DNA of 64,000 nucleotides, taken from positions 1 to 64,000 of the forward strand of contig NZ_JABAFQ010000008.1 of NCBI RefSeq assembly GCF_012843705.1, given 5' to 3'. Within the stretch, counting starts at the first letter, position 1; each line of letters starts with the position of its first letter. This document shows, piece by piece, positions 1 through 12,018 of this stretch. The DNA is from Fusobacterium sp. FSA-380-WT-3A. GTDB taxonomy: Bacteria > Fusobacteriota > Fusobacteriia > Fusobacteriales > Fusobacteriaceae. The translations under genes and the position numbers were made by a program. The notes beneath the pieces were generated by a model. That model was not told the DNA's origin. It did not search any database and worked only from the letters and a program-made list of their open reading frames with translations.

Positions 1-78
1 ACTTATTTTTGTCTATTTTCATATAAAAAATTAAAAAATTTTTATATAAAATCAATTTATAATTTCCTTAGAAATAAT

Positions 79-106
79 AAAAAAGAAAGGTTCCCCTTTC
101 TTTTTT
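79..106 (-). terminator. Intrinsic terminator of the nuclease-like gene
   Basis: Perfect inverted repeat with arms AAAAAAGAAAGG and CCTTTCTTTTTT around a 4-base loop. It overlaps the stop codon of the minus-strand gene that ends at 105. The U-rich arm follows the stem on either strand, so it could work in both directions. Positions 1-78 hold only AT-rich sequence in which I see no gene. Confidence 0.7.
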
Positions 107-1019
107 AATTTTTCTTTAAAAATTCAGATAATAAATTTACTATATAATTTATATTATTACTATCAGAAATATTAAATTCATAATCTCCATTCCCATTATG
201 CTCTTTATTTGATACATCTTTTGCTAATTTTTTAAAATCATTCAACTGACCTTTTTTAGCATTTATCCAAAATTTAAGAAAGCTTTTTTGTAATTTAAAA
301 TCTATTATATTTCTTCCATTTAATTTAAAAGCAATATAAACTTTTTTGGGAATTATTTCTACTTCAGGAATTTCTTCCTCTATTTTCTCTTTAAATTCAT
401 TAAATAAATTTTTTATTTTTTCATTTGAATTTTCTAAATGATAATCTATACTATAATTTTTTATTTCTTTAGAAACTTTATTTATATCTATACTATCTTT
501 AGCTATAAGATTTATATCTTCGGAATTTTCTCTTCCTCTTATTCTTTCAAAAGTTATTAAATTATTTTCATATTTCTTTATTTCATATAATTCTATTGGA
601 AGATTTTTAAAATTTAAGCTATCTTTTTGAAATTTATTAAAACTTTGAGAAATAAAAATTATTTTTGTTTGGCTCCAATCTATTTCATCTCTTTTTAAAG
701 TTTTTCCTATTATTTCATTATATTCCAAAATAATGTCAGCCTTGTTATTTAAAATTGTAGAAAGATATGAGTATCCTTGATCTATTACACTATAACTATT
801 TCCTCTTTTATATTCTATTATTACAAAAGATTTATTTTCTTTATCATAAGCTAAAGTATCTAATCTATAATTTTCTATAACAAATTCAGTTTTTACCAAT
901 TCTAAATGTAATAATTCATCTAAATTTTTTTCTACAAAATTTTGTAATTCTTTTTCTAATCCAAATTCTTCTTGTTTTAATACACTTACTTTTTCATTTG
1001 TCTGATGTAGTAATAACAT
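105..1019 (-). CDS. PD-(D/E)xK nuclease-like protein with C-terminal DUF5655-type domain
   Basis: A 304-residue soluble protein. Around residues 52-72 it has the pattern RLDTLAYD followed by a strand and then EYK, which matches the D...ExK core of PD-(D/E)xK nucleases. The last 85 residues (from about 'FKLNGRNIIDFKL') resemble the DUF5655 domain found at the end of COG3586 proteins, once annotated as 'predicted transport proteins'. No membrane segment or signal peptide is visible. It stands alone between two terminators. Family membership rests on my recall of the motif, and the DNA target and role are unknown. A defence or DNA repair role is possible but unsupported by its neighbours. Confidence 0.65.
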   Translation of the reverse strand: MLLLHQTNEKVSVLKQEEFGLEKELQNFVEKNLDELLHLELVKTEFVIENYRLDTLAYDKENKSFVIIEYKRGNSYSVIDQGYSYLSTILNNKADIILEYNEIIGKTLKRDEIDWSQTKIIFISQSFNKFQKDSLNFKNLPIELYEIKKYENNLITFERIRGRENSEDINLIAKDSIDINKVSKEIKNYSIDYHLENSNEKIKNLFNEFKEKIEEEIPEVEIIPKKVYIAFKLNGRNIIDFKLQKSFLKFWINAKKGQLNDFKKLAKDVSNKEHNGNGDYEFNISDSNNINYIVNLLSEFLKKN

Positions 1020-1092
1020 ACCTCTCCTCTCTTAACTGACATCTTAATTTTTTTTAATTTAAGTATACCATACTTTTTAATTTTTAGATAGA

Positions 1093-1124
1093 AAAAGAGA
1101 TGTTAAATTTACAACATCTCTTTT
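1093..1124 (-). terminator. Intrinsic terminator of guaB
   Basis: Stem AAAAGAGATGTT with AACATCTCTTTT, 8-base loop, followed on the minus strand by TTTTT. It lies 24 bases past the guaB stop codon. Confidence 0.8.
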
Positions 1125-1147
1125 AGTTTTATAATATTTCTTTTATT

Positions 1148-2626
<1,479 letters not shown>

Positions 2627-2654
2627 TTATACGATAATTAAAATTTTTAAACAA

Positions 2655-2680
2655 AGAGGCTGTAGTTATATGCAGCCTCT
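2655..2680 (-). terminator. Hairpin between purD and guaB, possible weak terminator
   Basis: Arms AGAGGCTG and CAGCCTCT with a 10-base loop. On the minus strand the stem is followed by TTTGTTTAAAAATTTT, a broken U-tract. It could end the pur operon in part and let some transcription continue into guaB. Confidence 0.5.
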
Positions 2681-2709
2681 ATTTAGAATAATTTTTAAAT
2701 AATAATATA

Positions 2710-3945
2710 TTATATCATATCTTTAGCACCTATGTCACGTCTAAAAAATAATTTTTCACATTTTATTTTTTCAACATCTTCATAGGCATTTTTCATAGCT
2801 TCTTGTAAATTTTTTCCTTCTCCAACAACTATTAAAACTCTTCCACCATTTGTTAAAAGTTTTCCATCTTCCATCTTTGTTCCCATATGAAAAATTTGAG
2901 ATTTTACATCATCTGGTATTATAATTTCAGCATTTGGTGTAGAACTTGCTGGATATCCTTCTGAAGCCATTACTACTCCACAAGTAGTTGTTTCCTTCCA
3001 TTTAACTAAAGTTTCTTTCTCATTCATTATATCAAGTATAAGTTGAACTAAATCACTTTCCATTCTAGGTAAAATTGATTCTGCTTCTGGGTCTCCAAAT
3101 CTAGCATTAAACTCTATTGTTTTAACTCCATCTTTTGTATCCATAATTCCAGCAAAAATAAATCCTGTAAATGATAGCCCCTCTTCTACAAGTCCTTTTA
3201 AAGTAGGTCTTATAATTTCATTTACACTTGCTTCAATAATATCTTTTGTAACTCTTTTTACTGGAGAATAAACTCCCATTCCACCTGTATTAGGTCCTTT
3301 ATCTCCATCAAAAACTCTTTTATGGTCTTGTCCAACTTCTAATGGAATAACTTTATCATTATGAGCTAAAGCTATAAGAGAAAATTCAAATCCATCAAGA
3401 TAATCTTCTATTACAACTCTATTTCCTGGAATATCAAAGGCTATATCTAAAGCTTCATAAGCTTCTTCTATTTTCATAGCTACAGTTACACCTTTTCCAG
3501 CTTTTAATCCATCTTCTTTTATAACAATAGGTGCTCCTTTTTTATTTACATACTCTAAAGCATCTTTTTTATTATCAAAAGTTTTATAAGCTCCTGTTGG
3601 AACATTGTATTTTTCCATGATTTTTTTAGCAAAATCTTTACTACTTTCAAGTCTTGCCACATCTTTTTTAGGTCCAAATATTTTTAAACCTTTTTCTTCA
3701 AAGGCATCAGCTACTCCTAGAGCCAAAGTTGTTTCAGGCCCTACAACTGTTAAATCTATTTTTTCTTTTAAAGCAAAATTTACTAATCCTTCAATATCAT
3801 TATCTTTTATATTTACATTTACTCCAAATTCTTCAACCCCTGGATTTCCTGGAGCCACATATACTTTTTCAACTAGTGGGCTTTGATTTATTTTCCAAGC
3901 AAGAGCATGTTCTCTTCCACCTTTTCCTATAACTAATACTTTCAT
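2710..3945 (-). CDS. purD: Phosphoribosylamine--glycine ligase (GAR synthetase)
   Basis: Joins glycine to 5-phosphoribosylamine with ATP, the second step of IMP synthesis. The 411 residues begin with the family N-terminal motif 'KVLVIGKGGREHALAW'. They carry the ATP-grasp core, including 'KEDGLKAGKGV' near residue 148 and 'NTGGMGVYSPV' near residue 220. 'EFNARFGDPE' is the metal-binding stretch. GAGGAG lies 5 bases before the ATG. It is the last gene of the seven-gene pur operon, 20 bp after purH. The protein is single-domain, unlike the fused PurD-PurM of some organisms. Confidence 0.97.
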   Translation of the reverse strand: MKVLVIGKGGREHALAWKINQSPLVEKVYVAPGNPGVEEFGVNVNIKDNDIEGLVNFALKEKIDLTVVGPETTLALGVADAFEEKGLKIFGPKKDVARLESSKDFAKKIMEKYNVPTGAYKTFDNKKDALEYVNKKGAPIVIKEDGLKAGKGVTVAMKIEEAYEALDIAFDIPGNRVVIEDYLDGFEFSLIALAHNDKVIPLEVGQDHKRVFDGDKGPNTGGMGVYSPVKRVTKDIIEASVNEIIRPTLKGLVEEGLSFTGFIFAGIMDTKDGVKTIEFNARFGDPEAESILPRMESDLVQLILDIMNEKETLVKWKETTTCGVVMASEGYPASSTPNAEIIIPDDVKSQIFHMGTKMEDGKLLTNGGRVLIVVGEGKNLQEAMKNAYEDVEKIKCEKLFFRRDIGAKDMI

Positions 3946-3965
3946 TTTATCTCCTCGCTCAAATA

Positions 3966-5501
3966 TTAATGTTTGAAATGTCTCATTTTTGTGAATACCA
4001 TAGCTATACCATGTTTATTACATTCATCTATTGAAAGTTGGTCTTTTATAGAACCACCAGGTTGAATTATTGCTTTTATTCCATATTCTATTGCTAATTG
4101 AACGGTATCTGGCATTGGGAAGAAAGCATCAGATGATAAATAAGCTCCACGAGATTTTTCTCCAGCTTGTTCTAATGCTATCTTAGCTGCCCCTACCCTG
4201 TTCATTTGTCCAGCTCCAACACCTAAAGTTTGATTATTTTTACTTACAACTATTGCATTAGATTTTACATTTTTTACAACTTTCCATCCAAATAATAACT
4301 CTTCAATATCCTCTTTAGTTGGTTGTGTTTCAGTAACACAAACTAAATCATCAGCTGTTATCTCTCCAAAATCTATATCTTGAATAAGAATTCCATCATT
4401 AACTCCAACTACTTTTTTCTTATTATAAATTTCTTTTGTAATATCTAAAGTCATAAGTCTTATATTTTTCTTAGCCATTAATATTTCTAAAGCTTTATCT
4501 GTAAATCCAGGAGCTATTACGATTTCTAAGAATAATTTATGTAATTCATTTGCTACATCTACATCTATAACATCATTAACAGCTACAATTCCTCCAAATA
4601 TAGAGATAGGGTCAGCACTATAAGCTCTATCCCAAGCTTCTTTTAATGTATCTCCTATTCCAACTCCACAAGGATTTGTATGTTTTACAGCTACTACAGC
4701 TTTTTTACCAGAATTTAAAAATTCTCTTAAAATTTCAATAGCTCCGTTAGCATCTTGAATATTGTTATATGATAACTCTTTTCCATGTAACTGTTTTGCA
4801 CTTGCTAAAGAATATCCTGTCATAGGTGAGGCATAGAAAGCTGCTGATTGATGAGGATTTTCTCCATATCTTAAATCTTGAACTTTTTCATAAGTTAATG
4901 TTAATTTTTCTGGATATTCAATTCCTAATTTAGAAGTTAAGTATCCAGCTATTAATGAATCATAAGCTGCTGTAGTTCTAAATACTTTAGCTGCTAATTC
5001 ACATCTAAACTCTAAAGTTGTATCTCCATGTTCTTTTATTTCATCTAATACTCTTTGATAATCAGCTGGGTCAACACAAACAGTTACAAATTTATGATTT
5101 TTAGCTGCTGACCTTAACATACTTGGACCACCAATATCTATATTTTCTATTAATTCTTCGTGAGTTCCACCTTTTTTAAGAGTTTCTTTAAATGGATATA
5201 GATTTACTACAACCATGTCTATTAATTCAATATGGTTATCTACTAAATCTTTCATATGTTCAGGATTATCTCTTACACAAAGAAGTCCTCCATGTACATT
5301 TGGATGTAAAGTTTTTACTCTTCCATCCATCATTTCAGGAAATTTTGTTATATCTGAAATTCCTAAAGTTTTTATTCCTGCTTCATCTAAAGATTTTTTT
5401 GTTCCACCAGTAGATATTATTTCATATCCTAAAGTAACTAACTCTTTTGCAAATTCAACTATTCCTGTTTTATCTGAAACGCTTATTAAAGCTCTTTTCA
5501 T
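3966..5501 (-). CDS. purH: Bifunctional AICAR transformylase / IMP cyclohydrolase
   Basis: Catalyses the last two steps to IMP. The 511 residues are full length. The N-terminal MGS-like cyclohydrolase domain starts '[16 protein letters not shown]' with 'STGGT' soon after. The transformylase domain has the '[10 protein letters not shown]' motif with its catalytic lysine and histidine near residue 270, and ends 'QPGGSIKD...MRHFKH'. AGGAGG precedes the ATG by 8 bases. It follows purN by 11 bp and precedes purD by 20 bp, so the genes are translationally close. Confidence 0.97.
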   Translation of the reverse strand: MKRALISVSDKTGIVEFAKELVTLGYEIISTGGTKKSLDEAGIKTLGISDITKFPEMMDGRVKTLHPNVHGGLLCVRDNPEHMKDLVDNHIELIDMVVVNLYPFKETLKKGGTHEELIENIDIGGPSMLRSAAKNHKFVTVCVDPADYQRVLDEIKEHGDTTLEFRCELAAKVFRTTAAYDSLIAGYLTSKLGIEYPEKLTLTYEKVQDLRYGENPHQSAAFYASPMTGYSLASAKQLHGKELSYNNIQDANGAIEILREFLNSGKKAVVAVKHTNPCGVGIGDTLKEAWDRAYSADPISIFGGIVAVNDVIDVDVANELHKLFLEIVIAPGFTDKALEILMAKKNIRLMTLDITKEIYNKKKVVGVNDGILIQDIDFGEITADDLVCVTETQPTKEDIEELLFGWKVVKNVKSNAIVVSKNNQTLGVGAGQMNRVGAAKIALEQAGEKSRGAYLSSDAFFPMPDTVQLAIEYGIKAIIQPGGSIKDQLSIDECNKHGIAMVFTKMRHFKH

Positions 5502-5512
5502 TTTAAATCCTC

Positions 5513-6085
5513 CTAAAAATTTTTACATAAATTCTTTAATGTTTCTGGATAAATTCTATGCTCTATTTTATGAATCTCTTCTTCTAATTTTTCTAAATCC
5601 CAATCTTTTTCAATTGTCAATTTTTCTTGATAAATTATCTTTCCACTATCTACACCTTCATCTACATAGTGAATAGTTACTCCTGTTTCTTTAGCACCAG
5701 CTCTAAAAGCATCTCCTATCCCATCTTTTCCAGGGAAATTTGGTAAATAAGCTGGATGAATATTTATTATTTTATCTCTGTATTCATTTAATAATACTGG
5801 AGATATTATTCTCATATAACCAGCTAAAGCTATTAAATCTATATTATTTTCTTTTAAAATTTCTATTATTTTTTTTTCATACTCTTTCTTTGAAGGAAAA
5901 GTTTTAGGAAGTACCACATAATATGGTACTCCTAATTTTTTTGCTCTTTCTATTGCATAAGCAGATTCTTTATCAACTATTAAAAGTTCAACAGAGTAAA
6001 GTTTTTCTTCATAGTTTCTACTTGTTTCAACTATACTTTGGAAATTTCCACCATTTCCAGAAGCAAATACAGCTACTCTTACCAT
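5513..6085 (-). CDS. purN: Phosphoribosylglycinamide formyltransferase (10-formyl-THF dependent)
   Basis: Formylates GAR in the third step of IMP synthesis. The 190 residues carry the N-terminal '[11 protein letters not shown]' phosphate loop. '[10 protein letters not shown]' and '[12 protein letters not shown]' hold the catalytic Asn and His, and '[13 protein letters not shown]' holds the catalytic Asp. The start codon overlaps the purM stop by 7 bases (ATGGTAA), which suggests translational coupling. No purT (formate-dependent alternative) is seen in the window. Confidence 0.96.
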   Translation of the reverse strand: MVRVAVFASGNGGNFQSIVETSRNYEEKLYSVELLIVDKESAYAIERAKKLGVPYYVVLPKTFPSKKEYEKKIIEILKENNIDLIALAGYMRIISPVLLNEYRDKIINIHPAYLPNFPGKDGIGDAFRAGAKETGVTIHYVDEGVDSGKIIYQEKLTIEKDWDLEKLEEEIHKIEHRIYPETLKNLCKNF

Positions 6086-7143
6086 ACTAAGTCTACTCCC
6101 TCTTTACCTTCTACTATTTCTCCTAATAATACAGGTTTTTCTCCTAAAGATTTTAAAACTTCCATAGTTTTTTCTACTTTATCTTCATCAACAACTATCA
6201 TAAATCCAATACCCATGTTAAATACATTGTACATCTCTTCTTTTGGTACTTGTCCTACTTCTTGTAAGAATTTAAAGATTTTTGGAGTATCAATTACTTT
6301 TGTATCTAATTTTGCTTGTAATCCTTCTGGAATAATTCTAGGTACATTTTCATAGAATCCTCCACCTGTTATATGACACATTCCATTAACTTCAACTTCT
6401 TGTAGAAGTTTTTTAATAGTTTTTACATATATTCTTGTAGGAGTAAGTAAAGTTTCTCCTAAAGATTTTCCATCAAATACATCTTTATATCCATTTAAAT
6501 CTAATTGGTTATCTTTCATAACTATTTTTCTAACAAGAGAGAATCCATTTGAATGAACTCCAGTTGAAGGAAGTCCTATTACTTTATTTCCTTTTTTAAC
6601 TTTTTCTCCTGTTATTAATTTTGATTTCTCTACAACTCCAACACAGAATCCAGCTAAATCATAATCTCCAATTTCATACATATCTGGCATTTCAGCAGTT
6701 TCTCCACCAATTAATCCACATTCTGAAAGTTCACAACCATCAGCTACACCTTTTACAATTTGCTCTATTTGTTCTGGGAAGTTTTTACCTACAGCAACAT
6801 AGTCTAAGAAGAATATTGGCATAGCTCCTTGAACTAATACATCATTTACACACATAGCTACAACATCTTGTCCTATTGTGTCATGTTTATCCATTTTGAA
6901 TGCTAACATTAATTTTGTTCCAACACCATCAGTTCCACTTATTAATACAGGTTCTTTATATCCTAAAGCTGATAAATCAAACATTCCTCCAAAAGCTCCG
7001 ATACTGTCTATTACACCTTTAACTTTTGTTCTTGCTACATGAGATTTTATTCTTCTAACTGATTCATATCCAGCCTCTAAGTTTACTCCTGATTCCATAT
7101 ATTTTTGGCTACTCATATTGTTTTCCATATATTCTTTACTCAT
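6079..7143 (-). CDS. purM: Phosphoribosylformylglycinamidine cyclo-ligase (AIR synthetase)
   Basis: Closes FGAM to AIR with ATP. The 354 residues include 'LISGTDGVGTKLMLA' near residue 90, 'MCVNDVLVQGA', 'GGETAEMPDMY' and 'GLPSTGVHSNGFSLVR', all hallmarks of the family. The first ATG (7143) has GGAG 14 bases upstream. In-frame ATGs at residues 6 and 10 are alternatives, and the conserved part begins only near residue 17, so the first 10-15 residues are uncertain. It sits between purL and purN. Confidence 0.96.
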   Translation of the reverse strand: MSKEYMENNMSSQKYMESGVNLEAGYESVRRIKSHVARTKVKGVIDSIGAFGGMFDLSALGYKEPVLISGTDGVGTKLMLAFKMDKHDTIGQDVVAMCVNDVLVQGAMPIFFLDYVAVGKNFPEQIEQIVKGVADGCELSECGLIGGETAEMPDMYEIGDYDLAGFCVGVVEKSKLITGEKVKKGNKVIGLPSTGVHSNGFSLVRKIVMKDNQLDLNGYKDVFDGKSLGETLLTPTRIYVKTIKKLLQEVEVNGMCHITGGGFYENVPRIIPEGLQAKLDTKVIDTPKIFKFLQEVGQVPKEEMYNVFNMGIGFMIVVDEDKVEKTMEVLKSLGEKPVLLGEIVEGKEGVDLVW

Positions 7144-7172
7144 TTTTTAAGTTCTCCTTTAGTATTTAATAA

Positions 7173-10100
7173 TTATTTTTTAAAGAAATTTACACCGTTA
7201 GCAAATATATCTTGCATTTTTTCAAAATAGATATTTTGGAATACTCCCTCTTCATAACGTTCTGAGTGTCCCATTTTTCCTAAGATTCTTCCATCTTTTG
7301 AAGTTATTCCTTCTATTGAGTAGTAAGAACCATTTAAGTTATACTTAGGGTCTAATGTAGGATTTCCTTCTATATCACAGTATTGAGTTGCTACTTGTCC
7401 ATTTTTAAATAATTCTTCAGCAAACTCTTTACTTACTACAAATTTTCCTTCTCCGTGAGATATAGCTATTGAATGAACATCCCCAATATTAAATGATGAT
7501 AGCCAAGGTGATGAATTAGAAGCTATTCTTGTTGTAGCCATTCTTGAAACATGACGGTTAATATCATTTCTAAATAATGTTGGAGAATTTTCATTTAACA
7601 TATCCATATCTCCATAAGGTAATAATCCAGATTTTATTAAAGCTTGGAATCCGTTACAAATTCCTAACATTAATCCTTCATTAGCTAAGAATTTATTTAT
7701 ACTTTCTTTTACTTTTGGATTTTGTAAGATATTTGTTATAAATTTACCTGAACCATCTGGCTCATCTCCAGCACTGAATCCTCCAGGAATTGCTATAATT
7801 TGACTTTCAAGTATTTTTTTAGATAGCTCATCTATACAAGCTTCCATATCTTTAACTGTTAAATTATTTATTACAAATATTTCTGATTGTCCTCCAGCTC
7901 TATCAAAAGCTTTAGCTGTATCGTATTCTGAGTTTGTTCCTGGGAAAGCAAGAACTAATACTTTTGGAGTATCATATAATTTAGAAGCTTTTTGAATCAT
8001 ATTTCCTTTCTTCTCAGTAGGTTTTACAGCCTCTCCATTAGCTTTTTTACTAGCCTCATATGGATATATTTTTCTATATCTCTCTTCCCAAATAGATATT
8101 GCTTCATCTATTGGTAATACTGCTTCATTAATTTTGATTGAATGTCCTTGAACTTTTCCAAGTAAAATTCCAAAATCTAATTCTTTTGTAGATTCTACAA
8201 CTATTGCTCCAGGCATTAAATCAAATAGATTTTCTTTAGTTTCTACTACTATACCTAATTTATTTCCAAATGTCATTTTCATTAATGCTTCAGCTACTCC
8301 ACCAAATTTTACTACTGATGAAGAAATTATATTTTTAGCTAGTATTTCTTTTCTAACATTTCTAAAGTTTTCTTTTACTGACTCATAAACAGGAGTAAAG
8401 TCACTATTATATTTTGGTTTTACTAAATAAATATAGTTTCCTTCTCCTTTAAATTCAGAAGAAATTATATTTTGAGTTTTTTCTGGTACTACAGCAAAAG
8501 AGATTAATGTAGGTGGTACATCTATATCTTTAAATGTTCCACTCATACTGTCTTTTCCACCAATTGCTGGAGTTTCAAATTCAACTTGAGCTTCTATAGC
8601 TCCAAGTAAAGCCATAAATGGTTTACCCCATCTACTTGGAGTTTTTCCTAATCTTTCAAAATACTCTTGGAAAGTAAGTCTTGCTTTAGAATAATCTCCT
8701 CCTACAGCTGTTACTTTAGCAAGTGACTCAATTACAGAATAGATAGCTCCTAAATATGGAGATTTTTCTGAAATGTATGGATTAAATCCAAAAGTTAATA
8801 TTGAAGCTGTATTTGTAAATCCTTTTGTTGGGAATTTTTGGATACTTGCTTCACTTTCTGATAATTGATATTTTCCTCCATAAGGCATATGAACTGTTGA
8901 CCTACCAACTGTTGCGTCAAACATCTCTACCATACCTCTTTGAGAAGCAACATTCATATCTTTTAATGTTTCAATTAATTTATATTTTAATTCTCCCTCT
9001 TTAGAAGATTTAAATACATCTACTACTTCTGGAGCTACTACTTCTACATCTTGTTCTTGTCTAACTCCATTTGTATCTAAGAAACTTCTAGCTATATCAA
9101 CTATTGTTTCTCCTCTAAATTTAATAACAAGATTTTCTTTAGCTGTAACTTTAGCCACAACACTTGTTTCTAAGTTTTCAGCCTTCATTAATTCATTGAA
9201 TTTTTCTACATTTTCTGGAGCTACTACAACAGCCATTCTCTCTTGAGATTCACTGATTGCTAACTCTGTTCCACTAAGTCCTAAATATTTTACAGTAACT
9301 TTATCTAAGTCAACTTCTATTCCTCTAGCTAACTCTCCAATAGCAACTGAAACTCCTCCAGCTCCAAAGTCATTTGATTTTTTAATAAGTTTTGTAACTT
9401 CTGGATTTCTGAAAGCTCTTTGAATTTTTCTCTCTATTGGAGCATTTCCTTTTTGAACTTCTGAAGAACATTTAGTAAGTGATGAATCATTATGCTCTTT
9501 TGATGAACCTGTAGCTCCTCCTACTCCATCTCTTCCTGTTTTTCCTCCAAGAACTATGATTATATCTCCAGGGATAGGTTCTTCTCTTAATACATATTCT
9601 TTTTTAACAGCTCCAACTACAGCTCCAACTTCCATTCTTTTTGCTTTATATCCATTGTGATAAATCTCTTTTACAAAAGTTGTAGCAAGTCCAATTTGGT
9701 TTCCATAAGAAGCATATCCATGGGCTGCTCCTTTAGAAATTCTTACTTGTGGTAATTTATTTTCTAATGTATCTTCTAATTTTTCACAAATATCTCCAGC
9801 TCCTGTAACCCTCATTGCTTGATATACATAAGCTCTTCCTGATAATGGGTCTCTTATAGCTCCACCTATACAAGTACTAGCTCCTCCAAATGGTTCTATT
9901 TCTGTTGGATGGTTATGAGTTTCGTTTTTAAACATTAAAAGCCATCTTTCAGTTTGTCCATCTACATCTATATCAACTTCAACACTACAAGCATTTATTT
10001 CTTCAGAAACTTCCATATCATCAAGTTTTCCGATTTTTCTCATATATTTTCCACCAATAGTTCCCATATCCATTAAAGTCATAGGTTTTCTATTTCCGTG

Positions 10101-10865
10101 TACTTCTTCTCTTAATTTTAAATATCTTTCATAAGCTTTTTGAATAGCCTCTGTCATTTGACCTTTTTCTATTTTTACATCTTTTAAGAAAGTTTCAAAT
10201 GTTGTATGTCTACAGTGGTCTGACCAATAAGTATCTAAAACTTTTATTTCTGTTTCTGTTGGATTTCTTTTTTCACTTCTAAAATATTTTTGGATGTGAG
10301 CTAAATCTTCTAAAGTCATAGCAAGACCATTTGTTGTTAAATATCTTTCTAACTCTTCCTTTGTGTAGTCGTTAAATCCTTCTAATACTGGTACAGGTTC
10401 AATTTTAACATCTTCTGTATTATCTAATACAGTTAAATCTTTTTCTCTTGTTTCAATAGGGTTAATTAAATATTTTTTAATTTTTTCTAATGATTTAATT
10501 TCTCCCTCAAGAACAACTATTTTTCCACTTTTGATTTTAACTGTATCTTTACTATTTAAAAGAACTAAACATTGTTCTGCAGAGTCAGCTCTTTGGTCAT
10601 ATTGTCCTGGTAAATTTTCTATAGCTATATATGTTTTTCCAGATAAATCTATTTCTTCATATACATTATCTGTAACTCTTTCTCCTAAAACTTTATTTTT
10701 TAAAAGCTCTACATCATCTTCATCACAATTAAACACATCATAAACATTGATTAGTTGAACTTTTTTAAGTCCTGTTTCATAAAGATTTTCTTGTAATTCT
10801 CTTAATATTGATTCACTTTCTACTTGAAAACCTGGTTTTTTAGAAACGAAAATTCTCTTATCCAT
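7173..10865 (-). CDS. purL: Single-chain phosphoribosylformylglycinamidine synthase
   Basis: Converts FGAR, glutamine and ATP to FGAM. The 1230-residue form is the large PurL (as in Enterobacteria) in which PurS-like, synthetase and glutaminase parts are fused, not the split purS-purQ-purL of Bacilli. Visible landmarks are the N-terminal PurS-like domain (1-150), 'DTYWSDHCRHTTF' near residue 216, and 'ETHNHPTEIEPFGGASTCIG'. The C-terminal class I amidotransferase starts 'VLVLAFPGTNSEYDTA' and has its cysteine in 'GICNGFQ' near residue 1110. GGAGG lies just before the ATG. It lies 43 bp after purK and 29 bp before purM. Confidence 0.97.
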   Translation of the reverse strand: MDKRIFVSKKPGFQVESESILRELQENLYETGLKKVQLINVYDVFNCDEDDVELLKNKVLGERVTDNVYEEIDLSGKTYIAIENLPGQYDQRADSAEQCLVLLNSKDTVKIKSGKIVVLEGEIKSLEKIKKYLINPIETREKDLTVLDNTEDVKIEPVPVLEGFNDYTKEELERYLTTNGLAMTLEDLAHIQKYFRSEKRNPTETEIKVLDTYWSDHCRHTTFETFLKDVKIEKGQMTEAIQKAYERYLKLREEVHGNRKPMTLMDMGTIGGKYMRKIGKLDDMEVSEEINACSVEVDIDVDGQTERWLLMFKNETHNHPTEIEPFGGASTCIGGAIRDPLSGRAYVYQAMRVTGAGDICEKLEDTLENKLPQVRISKGAAHGYASYGNQIGLATTFVKEIYHNGYKAKRMEVGAVVGAVKKEYVLREEPIPGDIIIVLGGKTGRDGVGGATGSSKEHNDSSLTKCSSEVQKGNAPIERKIQRAFRNPEVTKLIKKSNDFGAGGVSVAIGELARGIEVDLDKVTVKYLGLSGTELAISESQERMAVVVAPENVEKFNELMKAENLETSVVAKVTAKENLVIKFRGETIVDIARSFLDTNGVRQEQDVEVVAPEVVDVFKSSKEGELKYKLIETLKDMNVASQRGMVEMFDATVGRSTVHMPYGGKYQLSESEASIQKFPTKGFTNTASILTFGFNPYISEKSPYLGAIYSVIESLAKVTAVGGDYSKARLTFQEYFERLGKTPSRWGKPFMALLGAIEAQVEFETPAIGGKDSMSGTFKDIDVPPTLISFAVVPEKTQNIISSEFKGEGNYIYLVKPKYNSDFTPVYESVKENFRNVRKEILAKNIISSSVVKFGGVAEALMKMTFGNKLGIVVETKENLFDLMPGAIVVESTKELDFGILLGKVQGHSIKINEAVLPIDEAISIWEERYRKIYPYEASKKANGEAVKPTEKKGNMIQKASKLYDTPKVLVLAFPGTNSEYDTAKAFDRAGGQSEIFVINNLTVKDMEACIDELSKKILESQIIAIPGGFSAGDEPDGSGKFITNILQNPKVKESINKFLANEGLMLGICNGFQALIKSGLLPYGDMDMLNENSPTLFRNDINRHVSRMATTRIASNSSPWLSSFNIGDVHSIAISHGEGKFVVSKEFAEELFKNGQVATQYCDIEGNPTLDPKYNLNGSYYSIEGITSKDGRILGKMGHSERYEEGVFQNIYFEKMQDIFANGVNFFKK

Positions 10866-10908
10866 CTTTCCTCCAATTTAATATATACAAATTTTTTTGC
10901 TTATATGT

Positions 10909-12018
10909 TTATTTACTTAATTCAATTGCTCTTTCTAAAAGTTTTTCTACATCATCACCAATTAAATTAAGATGTCCCATTTTTCTGTCAATCTTAGCTT
11001 CTCCCTTTTTATACATATGAAGAAACTCATTTTCTCTTAATTTTGCATTTTCTATTCTTTCAACATCTTGTCCTAAAATATTTAACATAACACTTTTGTG
11101 TAATAATTTTGGGTCTTGTAATTTTCTTCCACAAATTCCTTCAATATGTAAATCAAATTGCGATTTATCACAACCATCTAAAGTATAGTGAGCTGAGTTA
11201 TGAGGTCTTGGAGCCATTTCATTTACATAAATCTCTCCATCTTTTCCATAGAAATATTCAATAGCTAAAGGTCCTACAAAATTTAATCCATCTATAATTT
11301 TTTTTGTAATATCTTTTACTTTTTCTTGAATTTCCTCTGATACTCTAGCTGGAGCTATTGTTATATGAAGAATTCCCTTTTTATGTATATTTTCTACAAC
11401 AGGAAAAACTCCAATAGTTCCATCTGTACTTTTAACTGCTATACAAGATAATTCACATTGGAAATCTACCATTTGTTCTAAAATATATTCTCTCTTTTCT
11501 AAATCTTTTTTTGCTTTTTCTAAATCTTCAGGAGTTTTTATGACCCATTGACCTTTTCCGTCATATCCTCCCATTGAAGTTTTTAATATAGCTGGATATC
11601 CAATTTCTTCAATAGCTTTATCTAAAGTTTTTTCATCAAGAACTTCTACAAATTTTGCTGTCTTTATTCCTAAAGCATTTATACTAGATTTTTCTCTAAA
11701 TCTATGTTGACTAATATATAATGGTCTTATTCCTTGTGGTACATATCCTCCATTATCTTCTAATATATCTATTGACTCAGCAGTAACATTTTCAAACTCA
11801 TAAGTTACAACAGAAGATTCTTTAGCTATTTCTAGTAAAGCTTCTCTATCATCATAAGGTTTTACTAAATGTTTATCTGTTACATATTTAGCACAAGCTG
11901 ATGGAGATGGCTCTAATACCATTGTTTTATATCCTTGTTTCTTAGCACTTTCACAAAGCATTTTTCCTAATTGTCCACCACCTAAAATTGCTATTGTGCT
12001 TCCTTTTTCAATTAACAT
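10909..12018 (-). CDS. purK: N5-carboxyaminoimidazole ribonucleotide synthetase
   Basis: ATP-grasp enzyme that carboxylates AIR with bicarbonate. The 369 residues start 'IAILGGGQLGKMLCESAKK'. They contain 'KTSMGGYDGKGQWVI', the ATP-binding loop, and 'NEMAPRPHNSAHYTLDGC', the diagnostic PurK motif. Its ATG overlaps the purE stop by one base (TAATG), so translation is coupled to purE. Together with the class I type PurE it indicates the two-step bacterial route to CAIR. Confidence 0.97.
   Translation of the reverse strand: MLIEKGSTIAILGGGQLGKMLCESAKKQGYKTMVLEPSPSACAKYVTDKHLVKPYDDREALLEIAKESSVVTYEFENVTAESIDILEDNGGYVPQGIRPLYISQHRFREKSSINALGIKTAKFVEVLDEKTLDKAIEEIGYPAILKTSMGGYDGKGQWVIKTPEDLEKAKKDLEKREYILEQMVDFQCELSCIAVKSTDGTIGVFPVVENIHKKGILHITIAPARVSEEIQEKVKDITKKIIDGLNFVGPLAIEYFYGKDGEIYVNEMAPRPHNSAHYTLDGCDKSQFDLHIEGICGRKLQDPKLLHKSVMLNILGQDVERIENAKLRENEFLHMYKKGEAKIDRKMGHLNLIGDDVEKLLERAIELSK

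Noticed and set aside
2655-2680. A second riboswitch before guaB
   Set aside because: Only a simple hairpin is present; no purine aptamer core such as GTTTCTACC is seen.
3605-3932. Two plus-strand open frames inside purD
   Set aside because: Antisense shadows of a conserved gene in AT-rich DNA; similar ones occur in purH, purM, purL, cbiP, aroF and others.
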